Shown here piece by piece: positions 36,066 to 46,882 of a stretch of 64,000 nucleotides of DNA. Below the pieces are notes generated by a model. It was not told where the DNA came from. It searched no databases and saw only the letters and a list, made by a program, of their open reading frames with translations. A program made the position numbers and the translations under genes. Source of the stretch: Beijerinckiaceae bacterium (lineage in GTDB: Bacteria; Pseudomonadota; Alphaproteobacteria; Rhizobiales; Beijerinckiaceae); the NCBI GenBank assembly GCA_947453205.1, contig CANGFT010000009.1, positions 1-64,000 on the forward strand, read 5' to 3'. Within the stretch, counting starts at the first letter, position 1; each line of letters starts with the position of its first letter.

Positions 36066-36815
36066 ATGACAGAACTCGCCAGCCGCGTTGCCGTCGTCAC
36101 AGGCGCGGCCCGCAATATCGGACGCGCCATCGCTTGCGATCTCGCCGCAGGAGGCGCCAGCGTGGCGCTCGTCGCCCGCGCGGACAGAGCCGGGCTTGAG
36201 GAGACTGCAGCCATTATCCGCGCAACCGGGGCGCGGGCCGAAGTGGTTCTCGCCGACATCACGGATCAAGCCTCTGTCCGGGCTCTGGCGGCTTCGGTTG
36301 AGGCGCTCTTTGGCCGCATCGACATTCTCGTGAACAACGCCGCCCTTCGCGCCGAACATCATTTCGAGGAGATCACGCTCGATCAGTGGCGCGAGGTCAT
36401 GGCCGTCAACCTTGATGGCGCCTTCTTGACCACGCAGGCGCTTATGCCCCTCCTGCGCAAGAGCGATTCAGCCGCCATCATCAATATGGGCGGCCTCACC
36501 GCCTATACAGGCGCCGCCAAACGCGCCCATGTGGTCGCCGCCAAGGCAGGGCTTGATGGCTTCACCAAGGCTTTGGCCCACGAATTCGCGCCGCAGGGGA
36601 TTACGGTCAATCTGATATCGCCCGGCCTTATCGACACGCAGCGGCAGGGGCGCTCGGCTGACCGGCCGGACCATCATAAGCACCATGCGACGCTGCTTGG
36701 ACGGCGCGGCCTGCCTGAAGAGGTCGCTGCGATGGTTCGGCACCTTGCGGGACCAAGGGGGCGCTATATCACTGGCCAGACAATCCATGTGAACGGCGGG
36801 GTCTACCTTCCGTGA
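36066..36815 (+). CDS. Short-chain dehydrogenase-like protein lacking the catalytic Ser and Tyr
   Basis: The 249-residue protein has the NAD(P) site VVTGAARNIGRA near residue 11, ILVNNAALRA and VNLDGAF. At the active site it reads INMGGLTAYTG and RAHVVAAKAGL: aligned with FabG, the catalytic Ser is Gly and the Tyr of YxxxK is Val, while the Lys stays. The end HVNGGVYLP is normal. So it is either inactive, uses another residue (the neighbouring His is a candidate), or has a non-oxidoreductase role. ATG 36066 follows AAAGAGA; earlier starts exist at 36048 and 36057. It closes the tctCBA-prpD operon. Confidence 0.85.
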   Translation: MTELASRVAVVTGAARNIGRAIACDLAAGGASVALVARADRAGLEETAAIIRATGARAEVVLADITDQASVRALAASVEALFGRIDILVNNAALRAEHHFEEITLDQWREVMAVNLDGAFLTTQALMPLLRKSDSAAIINMGGLTAYTGAAKRAHVVAAKAGLDGFTKALAHEFAPQGITVNLISPGLIDTQRQGRSADRPDHHKHHATLLGRRGLPEEVAAMVRHLAGPRGRYITGQTIHVNGGVYLP

Positions 36816-36828
36816 TCCGCATCCGGTT

Positions 36829-36843
36829 GGGCGCCGAGCGCCC
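36829..36843 (+). terminator. Hairpin after the tct operon
   Basis: GGGCGC (36829-36834) pairs with GCGCCC (36838-36843) around a three-base loop, 13 bases after the SDR stop. No T-run follows, so it may be a Rho-assisted or weak terminator, or just a hairpin between converging units. Confidence 0.3.
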
Positions 36844-36946
36844 CGTCACGCCCGTGTCCCGTTTCTGAAGGCGAAGGGGGGTCCGGGCTCAGTCCCCGAT
36901 GAGCGGCGTGTCGGCGAGAAAATTCTCCGCGCCCGCCCTGCCGACC

Positions 36947-37834
36947 TCACCTCATGTCAGTGACGGGAATGACGTCCACGCTCACCGACAGCTTCTGACG
37001 TCCCGAGGCGAAAATGATTCCGTCGAGCGGCGAGACGTCAGCATAATCGCGGCCTATGGCGACGACGATATGGTCGTCGCCAACCATGATCGCGTTGGTT
37101 GGGTCCAGGTCGCGCCAGCCGAATTCAGGCCCGCACCAAATCGTCACCCAGGCATGAGACGCATCCGCGCCCTCGAGGCGCGGCTTGCCGGGTGGCGGAA
37201 TCGTGCGGATATAGCCGCTGACATAGAGCGCCGGCAGGCCCAGGCCCCGCAGGGCGGCGATCATGATATGCGCGAAATCCTGGCACACGCCGCCGCGCTT
37301 CTCGAAGGCATCCGCAAGCGGCGTGGAGACCCCGGTGGCCGAAGGATCGTATTTGAAATCCGCCTTGATGCGCGTCATCAATTCGACGGCGCCTTCGAGA
37401 ACAGGGCGGCCAGGCGTGAAGATTTTTTCCGCGTAGCGGGTCGCAGGCGCGTACAGGGGCGTCAGACGGCTGGGATAGAGGCCATTCACAGGCGACATGC
37501 CTTCCAGACTGGGGAAGGACAGCGCGTCGCGGCGGACCTGTTCCCATGCAGGCGTCAGGACTGGCGCGGGCGGCTCCCTGCGCGTGACCTCCACACGCGC
37601 CATCGCGGCGACCCGCAACTCACGATGCGCGGCGGCGATGCGCAGCACAGCGATGCGATTGTTGAAATAATCGAGGCTCTCCAGCTTCTCGGCCGGCTGG
37701 GGCGAAACCTCCAGTCCGCTGTCGATGACGCGCTGCCCATCCTGCGCGCGCGGCAGCAGCCGCACGGTGCAGCGGGCGGAAGCCACATGGGAATCGTAGC
37801 GGTAGGTGGTGACGTGACGAATGTCGTAGATCAC
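36947..37834 (-). CDS. Transglutaminase-like protein
   Basis: The 295-residue protein has an N-terminal beta-rich domain beginning YDIRHVTTYRYDSHVASAR, then a transglutaminase core with the catalytic triad: Cys in RGGVCQDFAHIMIAAL near residue 185, His in DASHAWVTIW near 226 and Asp in DLDPTNAI near 242. Family members are probably peptidases or peptide-bond formers; the substrate is unknown. It overlaps the ATP-grasp/alpha-E gene upstream by four bases and is the last gene of a three-gene operon. Confidence 0.92.
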   Translation of the reverse strand: MIYDIRHVTTYRYDSHVASARCTVRLLPRAQDGQRVIDSGLEVSPQPAEKLESLDYFNNRIAVLRIAAAHRELRVAAMARVEVTRREPPAPVLTPAWEQVRRDALSFPSLEGMSPVNGLYPSRLTPLYAPATRYAEKIFTPGRPVLEGAVELMTRIKADFKYDPSATGVSTPLADAFEKRGGVCQDFAHIMIAALRGLGLPALYVSGYIRTIPPPGKPRLEGADASHAWVTIWCGPEFGWRDLDPTNAIMVGDDHIVVAIGRDYADVSPLDGIIFASGRQKLSVSVDVIPVTDMR

Positions 37835-40350
37835 GCGAGCCCCTCTGGCCTGCTGGCCTGCGCCGCCTGACCCCCATCAAGAAAATAACGGGCGGCGATG
37901 GCTTCAGCGAGCCCCATGAGGCGCTGCTCGAAGCCGAGGATTTTTTGTGTGTCGAGTTGATCCGCATCCTCGATGGCAAGGTCGGCGCGCAATTTCGTGG
38001 CGATGCGGCGCGGCGTCTCAAGCATCCCGTCTTCGCGCAGCACCGGCAATGCCCCGAGATGTTCGTCCAGCCGCGCGACTTGAAAGCCGACGGAGCGCGG
38101 ATTGTAGGGATCGAGCAACGCCATGTCGCGCACCGGCGCGGGAGCCACCCCGACGATGTAGCGTGCGCGGTAAGTGATCTGCGAGTCGATGAGGTCAAGC
38201 AGGACATCAAGCTGTTCAGCGTGGGCGTCCCGATCAGCGAACTGGCGTGCGAAACGACAGGTGTTGATGCCGCGTTCGATGCGCCGTCCCATGTCGAGAA
38301 AATTCCACCCCGCGACGCGGTTCATGTTCTCGTTCACAAGACCGGAAAGCGCAGCGATCGTGTGCAGCGCCGCCTCGGCCCTTTCGATGATCTCAGGTTC
38401 GGAGGCGCCGCCGAACTCCTCTGCGGTGAGACGCGTCTCCAGCCTGCCGACGAGTTGCCAGGCGTCCTGTGAAAGGCGTTCGCGAATGACCGAAGCTGCG
38501 CGCCGCGCTGCGCGGGCGATGGAGAGCGCGGATCCATAGGCCTCTTCGCTGCGCAGGGCGGCGGCGATGCTGAAGCCCCTCAGTTCGTCGGCGCCTGGAG
38601 GCGCGGCGCCCCAGGCGGCGAGGATGCGTTGCAGTCTCTCGATGCTTTGACGCCCACCGTGAGCGGGCATGTCAGCATCCATGATGCGGCCGCAGAGCGT
38701 GCGGACAAGCCGCAGGGTGGCCTCCGCGCGCTCGAGGTAACGGCCGAACCAGAAGAGGTTGTCCGCCGCGCGGCTCGGCAGGTTGCCCAGAAGACGCACG
38801 ATCTTCACATTGTCAGCGGTCGGCAGCAGCGTCGATATTTCGACCGGCTTCTCGCCGATGACCCAGGCGTCGGCCGATTGCGCGCCCTCGCCCATATTGA
38901 CTGCGCGCACATCGCTGCGGCCGGAGACGCGGCAGAACCCGCCCGGCATGACGCGCCAGCCATCCGGCGTCGCGGCCGCATAGACGCGCAAGGAGAACGG
39001 GCGCGGCGCGAGCGCGCCGCCGCTCCATACTGGCGTCGTGGACAGACGCACCACCTCTTGACCCGCGAAGTCCATGCCCCGCTCGTGAATGGCGCTGATC
39101 AGCGCCTTGCGCTCAGCAGCGCCAAGGTCGCTTCCCAGAACGTCGCGTGCGCCGCCCAACCCCGGCACGGTCTCTGAAAAGGCGCCGCTGATGGTCATCT
39201 CGTCGAATTGATCGAGAACGAGTTTCCGCTCCTGCTCCTGCCCGCACCACCATGTTGCGATATTGGGCAGACGCAAGTCTTCGCCCAGCACCCGACGCGC
39301 CAGCGCAGGAAGAAACGCGAGCAAGGCGCGGGACTCGATGAGGCCTGCCCCTGGCATATTGGCCACCACCACTTCGCCTCGGCGGATCGCCTCCAGCATG
39401 CCGGGGACGCCAAGTTGAGAGGCGGCGTTCAATTCCAGAGGATCGCACCAGTCGGCGTCGATTCTGCGCCATATGACATCAGCGCGCTTGAGGCCTGCGA
39501 TCGTGCGCACATGCAGGCGCCCCTCGCTCATCACGAGGTCTTCGCCCTCAACCAGCAACATGCCAAGATAGCGTGCGAGATAGGCCTGCTCGAAATAGGT
39601 CTCGCTCCAGGCGCCGGGCGTCAGCAGGCAGATTCGCGGCTCGCTGCGCAGCGCCGCTTGTGCGAGGCCGGTGCGGAAATCCCGGAAGAAAGGCGCAAGA
39701 CGCTCCACGTTCATGTCGCGGTAAAGACCGGCGAACGCGCGCGACAGGACGAGCCGGTTCTCCAAAGCATAGCCTGCGCCCGAGGGGGCCTGCGCACGGT
39801 CGCCGAGCACCCACCAGCGCCCGTCCGGCCCGCGGCCGATGTCAGCGGCGTAAAGGCGGATCCAGCGGCCGCCCGGCGGCTTCACGCCGCGCATGGCCCG
39901 CACGAAATCTGGGGAGCCCGCGATCGCGGCCGCAGGCAAGGCGCCTTCGGCGATGAGTTTTGCGGGCCCGTAGACGTCGGAAAGGATGCGCTCCAGCAGG
40001 TCGACACGCTGCTCGATGCCTGCGCGAATCTCGTTCCAATCCGTTTCCGACACCAGAAGGGGCATGTGGCTCAGGGGCCAGCTGCGCTCGCGGGCCTCCC
40101 CATGCACCCGATAGGATATGCCCATCTCGCGAATGCGGCGGTCGGCGGCGGCGAAACGTTGTTCGATCTCGCTGGGCTCAAGGCGCGCCAGCGCGCTAAG
40201 CAGCTTCATCCAGTGCGGACGCGGCGCCCCGGCCGGGTCCAGGAACTCGTCCAGAACGCCCGGCAGCGGCGCATAGTCGCCGGTCCATGCCTCGATGCGG
40301 CGCTGCGCTCCAGCGTCGTTGCGGCGGAGACTTGCGCGCTCACCAGCCAA
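37831..40350 (-). CDS. Circularly permuted ATP-grasp protein fused to an alpha-E domain
   Basis: Residues about 60-480 form a circularly permuted ATP-grasp module ([48 protein letters not shown]), which joins acids to amines using ATP. Residues about 520-839 are the helical alpha-E domain ([20 protein letters not shown]). These are often separate genes, here fused in 839 residues. The start is TTG 40350, supported by AGGAGG five bases upstream and an 11-base overlap with the preceding gene; no in-frame ATG comes before residue 48. With the two transglutaminases it forms a predicted peptide-ligation/processing system. Confidence 0.9.
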   Translation of the reverse strand: MAGERASLRRNDAGAQRRIEAWTGDYAPLPGVLDEFLDPAGAPRPHWMKLLSALARLEPSEIEQRFAAADRRIREMGISYRVHGEARERSWPLSHMPLLVSETDWNEIRAGIEQRVDLLERILSDVYGPAKLIAEGALPAAAIAGSPDFVRAMRGVKPPGGRWIRLYAADIGRGPDGRWWVLGDRAQAPSGAGYALENRLVLSRAFAGLYRDMNVERLAPFFRDFRTGLAQAALRSEPRICLLTPGAWSETYFEQAYLARYLGMLLVEGEDLVMSEGRLHVRTIAGLKRADVIWRRIDADWCDPLELNAASQLGVPGMLEAIRRGEVVVANMPGAGLIESRALLAFLPALARRVLGEDLRLPNIATWWCGQEQERKLVLDQFDEMTISGAFSETVPGLGGARDVLGSDLGAAERKALISAIHERGMDFAGQEVVRLSTTPVWSGGALAPRPFSLRVYAAATPDGWRVMPGGFCRVSGRSDVRAVNMGEGAQSADAWVIGEKPVEISTLLPTADNVKIVRLLGNLPSRAADNLFWFGRYLERAEATLRLVRTLCGRIMDADMPAHGGRQSIERLQRILAAWGAAPPGADELRGFSIAAALRSEEAYGSALSIARAARRAASVIRERLSQDAWQLVGRLETRLTAEEFGGASEPEIIERAEAALHTIAALSGLVNENMNRVAGWNFLDMGRRIERGINTCRFARQFADRDAHAEQLDVLLDLIDSQITYRARYIVGVAPAPVRDMALLDPYNPRSVGFQVARLDEHLGALPVLREDGMLETPRRIATKLRADLAIEDADQLDTQKILGFEQRLMGLAEAIAARYFLDGGQAAQASRPEGLA

Positions 40351-43300
40351 GGGGCCTCCTGAGATCTAGGGTCAACGGAAACTCGCTTGTCGACTCCTCG
40401 CGCGGGGCCGACACGACGCCCGGAGTATGACCGTGATCCTGAAAACGCGCCAGTCGGCGGGCTTCAGCCTCATAGGAATTGACTGGAAATGAGTCGTAGT
40501 TGCGCCCGCCGGGATGGGCGACATGATAGACGCATCCCCCCAAAGACTGGGAGGTCCAGGCGTCAATGATGTCGAAGGTGAGCGGAGCGTGGATCGGAAT
40601 TGTGGGATGCATGCCCGAGGCTGGCTGCCAGGCCTTGAAGCGCACGCCGGCGACCGCTTCACCGTTGACGCCTGTGCTTGTCATGGGAAGGCGCCGACCA
40701 TTGCAGGAGATCACATGGCGTCCCGGCGTGAAGCCGTTCACCTTGATCTGGAGCCGCTCGACCGAGGAATCGACATAGCGCACGGTGCCGCCCACGGCGC
40801 CTTCCTCGCCCAGAACATGCCATGGCTCGAGCGCCTGGCGCACCTCAAGCTTCACGCCGCCATGTTCGACGAAGCCATAGGCGGGGAAACGGAACTCAAG
40901 CTGGGCGCGGAACCACTCGGGGTCAAAATCATAGCCTGCGCGCCGCAGATCATCGAGCACATCGGTGAAATCCGCCCACACGAAATGGGGCAGCATGAAC
41001 TTGTCGTGCAGCGCCGTGCCCCAGCGCACCAGGCCGCCGTTCTGCGGCGCCCGCCAGAACCAGGCGATGAGCGCGCGCAGAAGAAGTTGCTGCGCGAGGC
41101 TCATGCGCGCATCCGGCGGCATTTCAAAGGAGCGGAACTCAATCAGCCCGAGCCGTCCCGTAGGCCCATCGGGCGAGTAAAGCTTGTCAATGCAGATCTC
41201 GGCGCGGTGCGTGTTGCCGCTGACGTCCACCAGAAGGTTGCGGAACAGGCGGTCGACAAGCCAGGGCGGCGTCCAGCCAGCCTGATCTGGGTCGGGCACA
41301 TTTGCGAGCGCGATCTCCAGTTCATAAAGCGCATCATGCCGGGCCTCGTCGATGCGGGGCGACTGGCTCGTCGGCCCGATGAAAAGGCCTGAAAAGAGAT
41401 AGGACAGGGATGGATGGCGCTGCCAGTAGAGCACAAGGCTCTTGAGCAGGTCTGGCCGGCGCAGAAACGGCGACTGCGATGGGTCCGCGCCGCCAAGCAC
41501 CACATGGTTGCCGCCCCCCGTGCCGGTGTGACGGCCATCGACCATGAATTTGTCGGCGCCAAGCCGGGTGAAGCGCGCCAGCTCGTAGAGTTTCGTGGTC
41601 GTCTCAACGGCCTCACGCCATGAGGCGGCGGGATGCACATTGACCTCGATCACGCCGGGATCTGGGGTGACTTTGATGACCCCAAGCCGCGGATCCCAAG
41701 GCGGCGGATAGCCCTCGATCTGCAAGGGCAGTCCCGTGTCCCGCGCTGTCTGCTCGATGGCGGCGACAAGCTCAAGATAATCGTCGAGCGTCGAGACCGG
41801 CGGCATGAAAACACATAGAACGCCATCGCGCGGCTCTATCGTGATCGCTGTGCGGACGGATCCGGCCATCGCCGTCTGCCCGAAAACCGTCTGCTTATGA
41901 CCGGGCTCCAGCGCGTAGAGCATCTGCATCTTCTGCGGGTCAGGCAGCGGTCCGCGTTCTTCCAGCGGATCTTGCGGATGGATGTAGGGATAAGCCGATG
42001 GCGGGATCCATGGCAGCGAGTTCATCGGCAGGCGAAAGCCCACAGGCGAATCGCCGGGCACGAGAAACAACCGTCCGCGCCGAAGCGCCCACTTCTCGCT
42101 GATCCAGCGCGGGGCGGCGAGCGCGTTCCATCGCTGCACTGGCAGCACGAAGCCGCAGGGTTCGGCGAGCCCCCGCTCGAAGGTGCGGACGATCCGCGCG
42201 CGCTCCTCGCGATCTTCAAGTTTCGGATCGGTCACATCGACATTGTCGGGCAACTGGCCTTCCCTGACGAGCCAGTGCGCCACGTCCTCATAGGCTGGAA
42301 TGACATGCTCCGCGCCGACGCCAAGCCTGTCGGCGATGTCGCAGGCGAGGCGTTCGGCGGCCTCGCGCGTCGCGCCGACCGCGCCATGAGGGCGGGCGAT
42401 CAGATCCGGATTGGTCCAGATCGGCTGGCCGTCCTTGCGCCAATAGAGAGCGAAAGCCCATCGCGGCAAGCTTTCCCCCGGATACCATTTGCCTTGCCCA
42501 TAGTGCAGGAAACCACCGGGCCCGAAGGTGTCGCGCAAACGACGGATCAATTCATCGGCATGGCCGCGCTTGGTCGGACCCACGGCCTCGGTGTTCCATT
42601 CCGGCGACTGGAAATCATCGACCGACACGAAGGTGGGCTCGCCGCCCATCGTCAGGCGGACGTCTTGAGCGATCAGGTCGCGGTCGACCATTTCACCGAG
42701 CGCATCAAGATTCGCCCATGACTCATCTGAGAAAGGCGCAGTGATGCGCGGCGCCTCGCGTATGCGCGTCACCTGCATCTCGAAAGCGAATTCGACCTCC
42801 GCCTTGTCCACCGCGCCTGAAATCGGCGCCGCCGAACGATAATGCGGCGTCGCGCAAAGCGGGATATGCCCCTCGCCGCAAAAGAGGCCCGACGTCGCGT
42901 CGAGGCCGACCCAGCCCGCTCCGGGCAGATAGACCTCAGCCCAGGCATGCAGATCCGTGAAGTCCTGATCCGTGCCCTTTGGGCCATCGATCGGATCGAG
43001 ATCCGCCTTGAGCTGGATGAGATAGCCCGACACGAACCGCGCGGCGAGGCCCAGATTGCGCAAGACCTGCACGAGCAACCAGGCGGAGTCTCTGCAGGAG
43101 CCCGACGAACGCGAGAGCGTCTCCTCCGGATCCATGACGCCTGGCTCCATGCGGATCACATAGCCGATCTCGCGTTGAAGCCGCGCATTCAGATCAACCA
43201 GAAAATCAACGGTGCGAAGCGAGGAGCTTGGAAGAGAACCGATGAAGGCTTGCTGGAGAGGCCCCGGCTTCTCCACAGCGCGATAGGCGGCCAGCTCGAC

Positions 43301-43633
43301 GGCCAGATCCGCTGAATATTCGAAGGGAAAGCGCTCCGCATAGGGCTCGATGAAAAAGTCGAACGGATTGACCACGGCCATCTCGGCCTTCAGGTCGATC
43401 TCTACGCGGAACTCCTTCGTCTCCTCCGGGAAGACGTAACGCGCCAACCAGTTTCCGTGGGGATCCTGCTGCCAGTTGACGAAATGGGTGGAGGGAATGA
43501 CCTTCAGCGAATAGCTGGTGACCTGGGTGCGGCTGTGGGGCGCAGGGCGCAACCGGATGACCTGAGGCCCCAGAGTCACCAGACGATCGTATTTATAATG
43601 CGTGACATGGTGGAGGGCGACAGCGATCGACAT
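40340..43633 (-). CDS. Large transglutaminase + DUF2126 protein
   Basis: The 1097-residue protein begins with a transglutaminase domain (about 1-300): start [17 protein letters not shown], Cys in [13 protein letters not shown] near residue 185, His in [11 protein letters not shown] and Asp in VGLDATSGL. The remaining 750 residues are the DUF2126 region ([43 protein letters not shown]), which resembles glutamine-synthetase/carboxylate-amine ligase folds. ATG 43633 follows AGAGAGA. It is the first gene of the operon with the ATP-grasp/alpha-E fusion and the small transglutaminase. Confidence 0.9.
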   Translation of the reverse strand: MSIAVALHHVTHYKYDRLVTLGPQVIRLRPAPHSRTQVTSYSLKVIPSTHFVNWQQDPHGNWLARYVFPEETKEFRVEIDLKAEMAVVNPFDFFIEPYAERFPFEYSADLAVELAAYRAVEKPGPLQQAFIGSLPSSSLRTVDFLVDLNARLQREIGYVIRMEPGVMDPEETLSRSSGSCRDSAWLLVQVLRNLGLAARFVSGYLIQLKADLDPIDGPKGTDQDFTDLHAWAEVYLPGAGWVGLDATSGLFCGEGHIPLCATPHYRSAAPISGAVDKAEVEFAFEMQVTRIREAPRITAPFSDESWANLDALGEMVDRDLIAQDVRLTMGGEPTFVSVDDFQSPEWNTEAVGPTKRGHADELIRRLRDTFGPGGFLHYGQGKWYPGESLPRWAFALYWRKDGQPIWTNPDLIARPHGAVGATREAAERLACDIADRLGVGAEHVIPAYEDVAHWLVREGQLPDNVDVTDPKLEDREERARIVRTFERGLAEPCGFVLPVQRWNALAAPRWISEKWALRRGRLFLVPGDSPVGFRLPMNSLPWIPPSAYPYIHPQDPLEERGPLPDPQKMQMLYALEPGHKQTVFGQTAMAGSVRTAITIEPRDGVLCVFMPPVSTLDDYLELVAAIEQTARDTGLPLQIEGYPPPWDPRLGVIKVTPDPGVIEVNVHPAASWREAVETTTKLYELARFTRLGADKFMVDGRHTGTGGGNHVVLGGADPSQSPFLRRPDLLKSLVLYWQRHPSLSYLFSGLFIGPTSQSPRIDEARHDALYELEIALANVPDPDQAGWTPPWLVDRLFRNLLVDVSGNTHRAEICIDKLYSPDGPTGRLGLIEFRSFEMPPDARMSLAQQLLLRALIAWFWRAPQNGGLVRWGTALHDKFMLPHFVWADFTDVLDDLRRAGYDFDPEWFRAQLEFRFPAYGFVEHGGVKLEVRQALEPWHVLGEEGAVGGTVRYVDSSVERLQIKVNGFTPGRHVISCNGRRLPMTSTGVNGEAVAGVRFKAWQPASGMHPTIPIHAPLTFDIIDAWTSQSLGGCVYHVAHPGGRNYDSFPVNSYEAEARRLARFQDHGHTPGVVSAPREESTSEFPLTLDLRRPLGW

Positions 43634-43952
43634 ACCGGCATTCTCTCTGACGCGGCGACGCTTCGTGGGATCACGGCTCCGCAAGGTTCATGTCGAGGCA
43701 ATCACGAATGATGCCAACCCCGATGTCGGCCTGAGGAGAGCGGCGCCCCCTGAGAAAACAGGCGTCTTTGATGGAATCGACGGGTCAGGCGCAGGCAAGC
43801 GAAGCACCGGACCAGGATGGCCTCTTCATGAAATCACGATTCTGCGCAGATCGGAGGCGCCCTGACAATAGGCAGGCGCCCGCAAAGTAAGCAACCATTC
43901 CCGGAAGATGAGACTCTTTCAAACATCTGATCCGATCAAGACTACGCCAGCA
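43634..43952. other. Intergenic region
   Basis: About 320 bases between the transglutaminase operon start and the end of the iron-type permease gene. It should hold the promoter of the former. No gene or clear hairpin was found. Confidence 0.4.
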
Positions 43953-45704
43953 TCAACCGATGGGCGTCTGCGTTCTGCGGGCGACCAGATAGAACGATAC
44001 GCTGAAAACCGTCATGATCGCGGTCCAGATGCAGCCGAGCGCCGCAACCTCGCCGATCGCTCCATTCTGCCAGAGTTCAAAGAGGGAGACGGCGACGACA
44101 TGGCTGTCCGGGCCGACGAGCAGCAGGATCAGCGCCATGGCCCGCACCGCCAGCAAGAAGACGAAAAGCCAGCATGACACAAGCGCAGGCGCGATCAGCG
44201 GAACGATGACCCGCAGGAAGATCACCCAGCCGCGCGCCCCCGAGAGCGCCGCCGCCTCCTCTAGCTCCGGATGGATCTGCATGACGCCGATCTGCCCGTA
44301 GCGGAGGCCATAGGGAAGGAAGGCGACGGAAGATACGATGGCCAGCGATGTCAGGCTGCCATAAAGAGCCCCCGAATGCACGAAGATCTCGAGGAAGGCG
44401 AGGCTCAGCACGATTGCGGGAAAAACAAGCGGCATGGCGGCGAGCGTATCGATCAGCCAGCTTCCAGGGCGCCGCCGTGCAAGGCACCAGCCCGCCACAC
44501 CCGAAAGCACGCTGACCACCGTCGCAGTCACGACGCCGAGCAGCAGCGTGTTGAAGATTGTCTCGCGGAACGAGGGGGAGTTGATGACCTTGACGAAATT
44601 TACAGAGGTGACCTTGCCCAGCGCCGCCAGATTGAACGGCTCGTAATAGGGCAGAAGCGCGGCCCAGATGATGTTTGACAGCGGGATCGCGATGACCACT
44701 GCCGGAATGATCACGATCAACAGTCCGGCGACCGGGCGCAAGGGACCAAGCGCGATGACCCGCGGCCGAAAGCCCTTGCCCGTGACGGTGCGAAAACGAT
44801 GGGCGTTGCGGACCATCCTGTCATAAAGCCGCAGCAGCACCGTCATGATGACAAGCAGGATCACGCCGAAGGCGGCGGCCTCACCGATATTGGGGGGCAT
44901 ATCAAGATGCAGGCTCTGGAAGATGGTGCTTGTAAGGACCCGCGCCGAGCCTGGTATGCCCACAAGGGCGGGCACTTCGAAACTCTCGGAGGCCCTTATG
45001 AAGACGATCATCGCAAAAGCCAGCAGCGCCGGCCCCGCCATGCCCAGAGTGACGCGCCGCAGGGTCGTGAGCGTGCTGGCGCCGCTCATGATGGAGGCTT
45101 CCTCGAAGGAGGCGTCAGAATTGCGGAACACAGAGGTCAGCATGAGGAAGGCCAGGGGCGACCAGATCATGCCCTCGACAAAGATCATGCCGGGAATGGA
45201 ATAGATGTTGACCGGCGCCACAGCCGCATCCAGCAGCGGCTTCAGCAGGGCGTTGACGGGGCCGCTCTTGCCGAGAAAGAGCAGCCAGCCGCCAATATAG
45301 AGCACATAGGGCACACCGAGCGAAATCATGGACGCGAACCAAAGCCAGTTGCGCCAGGGCGCATCCGTTCTTTCTGCGAGCCAAGCCTGCGTCGCGCCGA
45401 CGACAAGGGCGAACAGGGCCGAACCCCCGGAATAAATGGCGCTGTTCAGGACGAGCGTAGACAGCTTGCCGCTCGCCATGATCGCTTGGAAATGGTCGAG
45501 GGTGAGCGCGCCATAGCTCCCGTCGAGTTCAAACTCGTGAACGCTCGCCAGAATCAGAAACAAAAAAGGAGGCAGAACCGCGAGGGCGAGGAGCCCGACG
45601 AGGGCAATCACCAGCCACGGCAGCTCGGCTGTGTCGAACCGCTTGACACGGTCCAGCCTGTCCGGCTGCGCCACCACTTTTGCGTCTGATCCCGCGATCT
45701 GCAT
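43953..45704 (-). CDS. Iron(III)-type ABC transporter permease (two-domain)
   Basis: The 583-residue protein has about 12 hydrophobic helices in two halves. Each has a coupling motif for the ATPase: EEASIMSGASTLTTLRRVTL near residue 215 and LEEAAALSGARGWVIFLRVI near 495. This double layout matches FbpB/SfuB permeases for ferric or similar ligands. The binding-protein gene is five bases upstream, but no ATPase gene is near, so an ATPase elsewhere is presumably shared. The binding protein could also serve a phosphonate- or thiamine-like ligand, since the families overlap. Confidence 0.9.
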   Translation of the reverse strand: MQIAGSDAKVVAQPDRLDRVKRFDTAELPWLVIALVGLLALAVLPPFLFLILASVHEFELDGSYGALTLDHFQAIMASGKLSTLVLNSAIYSGGSALFALVVGATQAWLAERTDAPWRNWLWFASMISLGVPYVLYIGGWLLFLGKSGPVNALLKPLLDAAVAPVNIYSIPGMIFVEGMIWSPLAFLMLTSVFRNSDASFEEASIMSGASTLTTLRRVTLGMAGPALLAFAMIVFIRASESFEVPALVGIPGSARVLTSTIFQSLHLDMPPNIGEAAAFGVILLVIMTVLLRLYDRMVRNAHRFRTVTGKGFRPRVIALGPLRPVAGLLIVIIPAVVIAIPLSNIIWAALLPYYEPFNLAALGKVTSVNFVKVINSPSFRETIFNTLLLGVVTATVVSVLSGVAGWCLARRRPGSWLIDTLAAMPLVFPAIVLSLAFLEIFVHSGALYGSLTSLAIVSSVAFLPYGLRYGQIGVMQIHPELEEAAALSGARGWVIFLRVIVPLIAPALVSCWLFVFLLAVRAMALILLLVGPDSHVVAVSLFELWQNGAIGEVAALGCIWTAIMTVFSVSFYLVARRTQTPIG

Positions 45705-45709
45705 CGGCT

Positions 45710-46801
45710 CTACTTCACGAAGAGCCGTTCATAGATCTCGCGGGACTTCTTCACGTCGGCTGCAAAACGCGCGGGCGTTATGAAATTCTCTTTCATACCG
45801 AGTTTGCGCGGAACCACGGCGTCGAGATCCGGGTTGGCGGGAACATCCGGGCGGGCCGGGAAATAGTCTGCGCCCTGCAGCTTCGATTGGCCTTCCTTCG
45901 ACAGCAGAAAATCAATGAAGAGCATTGCGCCATGGGGGTGCGGGGCGCTGCGCGGAAGCATCACGGAGCTCGCCATGGTGATGATGGGATCCCAGGGGAT
46001 CGAGGCGACCGGCGCCCCCTTGCGTGCGCTGATGATGGGATGATGGAGGAAGGCGTCGAGGCAGATAGCGTATTCACCAGCCATCACCTGATCGACCACG
46101 GTGCGGTTGGCAGAGGGAACATTGACGATATTTTGTTGGGAAAGCTTCTCCAGATAGGCCTCAGCCTTCGCCTCGCCCATGAAGTTGCGCACGCCGATGA
46201 CAAAAAGCACGCCGCCGAAGATGTTGCCGGACCAGACGAGCTTGTTCTTCCATTTTGGGTCCAGCACATCTTCAAAGCTGCGCGGGGCTTCGGCTGGCTT
46301 GACCAGATTGGTGTTGTGGCAGGCGCCGATATAGCTCATGCGCGTGGGAGCCCAGTAGTTTTCGGAATCGCGGCGCTCCGGCGCATAGGCTTCGAGTTCG
46401 GGCGACCAGAACTGCTGGTTGAGATTGGCGGCTCGAACAGAGGTTTCGATGCCCGTGCTCTCCACCACATCTCCCACCCGGCGGTTGGCGCGCGCCTCCG
46501 CAGATATTTTCTGAAGCTGCTGGGGAGGATCTTCACGAACATATTGGGGCTTCATGAAGGGATATCTGGCCTGAAACCCATCGAGCAGGGGGCGCAGGGC
46601 CTGATCCACGATCATGGAGGAATAGACCGTGAGTTGGCCGCCTTCCTTTTGCGCGCCGTCCACCAGACGTTGCTGTCTGTCCGGGCCCTTATACATGGCG
46701 ATCTCATCAACGCCTTGCGCGCTTGCGGCAGATGCATGCGCGAGCATGGCGATCGCCACCAGGCGACATGTCCTTTGCAGAACCCGGTTCATGACACTCA
46801 T
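45710..46801 (-). CDS. Iron(III)-type ABC substrate-binding protein
   Basis: The 363-residue protein has a signal peptide (CRLVAIAMLAHASAASAQG), then YKGPDRQQRLVDGAQKEGGQ and LTVYSSM, typical of FbpA/SfuA-like (extracellular solute-binding family) proteins. GACHNTNLVK, PRSFEDVLDPKWKNKLVW and a C-terminal domain of the same type follow. The ligand may be ferric iron or an organic anion; the iron-binding Tyr pair is not evident to me. ATG 46801 is preceded by GGGAGGG. It is transcribed with the permease. Confidence 0.88.
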   Translation of the reverse strand: MSVMNRVLQRTCRLVAIAMLAHASAASAQGVDEIAMYKGPDRQQRLVDGAQKEGGQLTVYSSMIVDQALRPLLDGFQARYPFMKPQYVREDPPQQLQKISAEARANRRVGDVVESTGIETSVRAANLNQQFWSPELEAYAPERRDSENYWAPTRMSYIGACHNTNLVKPAEAPRSFEDVLDPKWKNKLVWSGNIFGGVLFVIGVRNFMGEAKAEAYLEKLSQQNIVNVPSANRTVVDQVMAGEYAICLDAFLHHPIISARKGAPVASIPWDPIITMASSVMLPRSAPHPHGAMLFIDFLLSKEGQSKLQGADYFPARPDVPANPDLDAVVPRKLGMKENFITPARFAADVKKSREIYERLFVK

Positions 46802-46882
46802 CGGCGCCCTCCCTTGCGGCATCTTCGGCCGCTGTATTTTATCAATCATAGCGCATCCAGCGACGCGCGAAAAGATTCGCGG

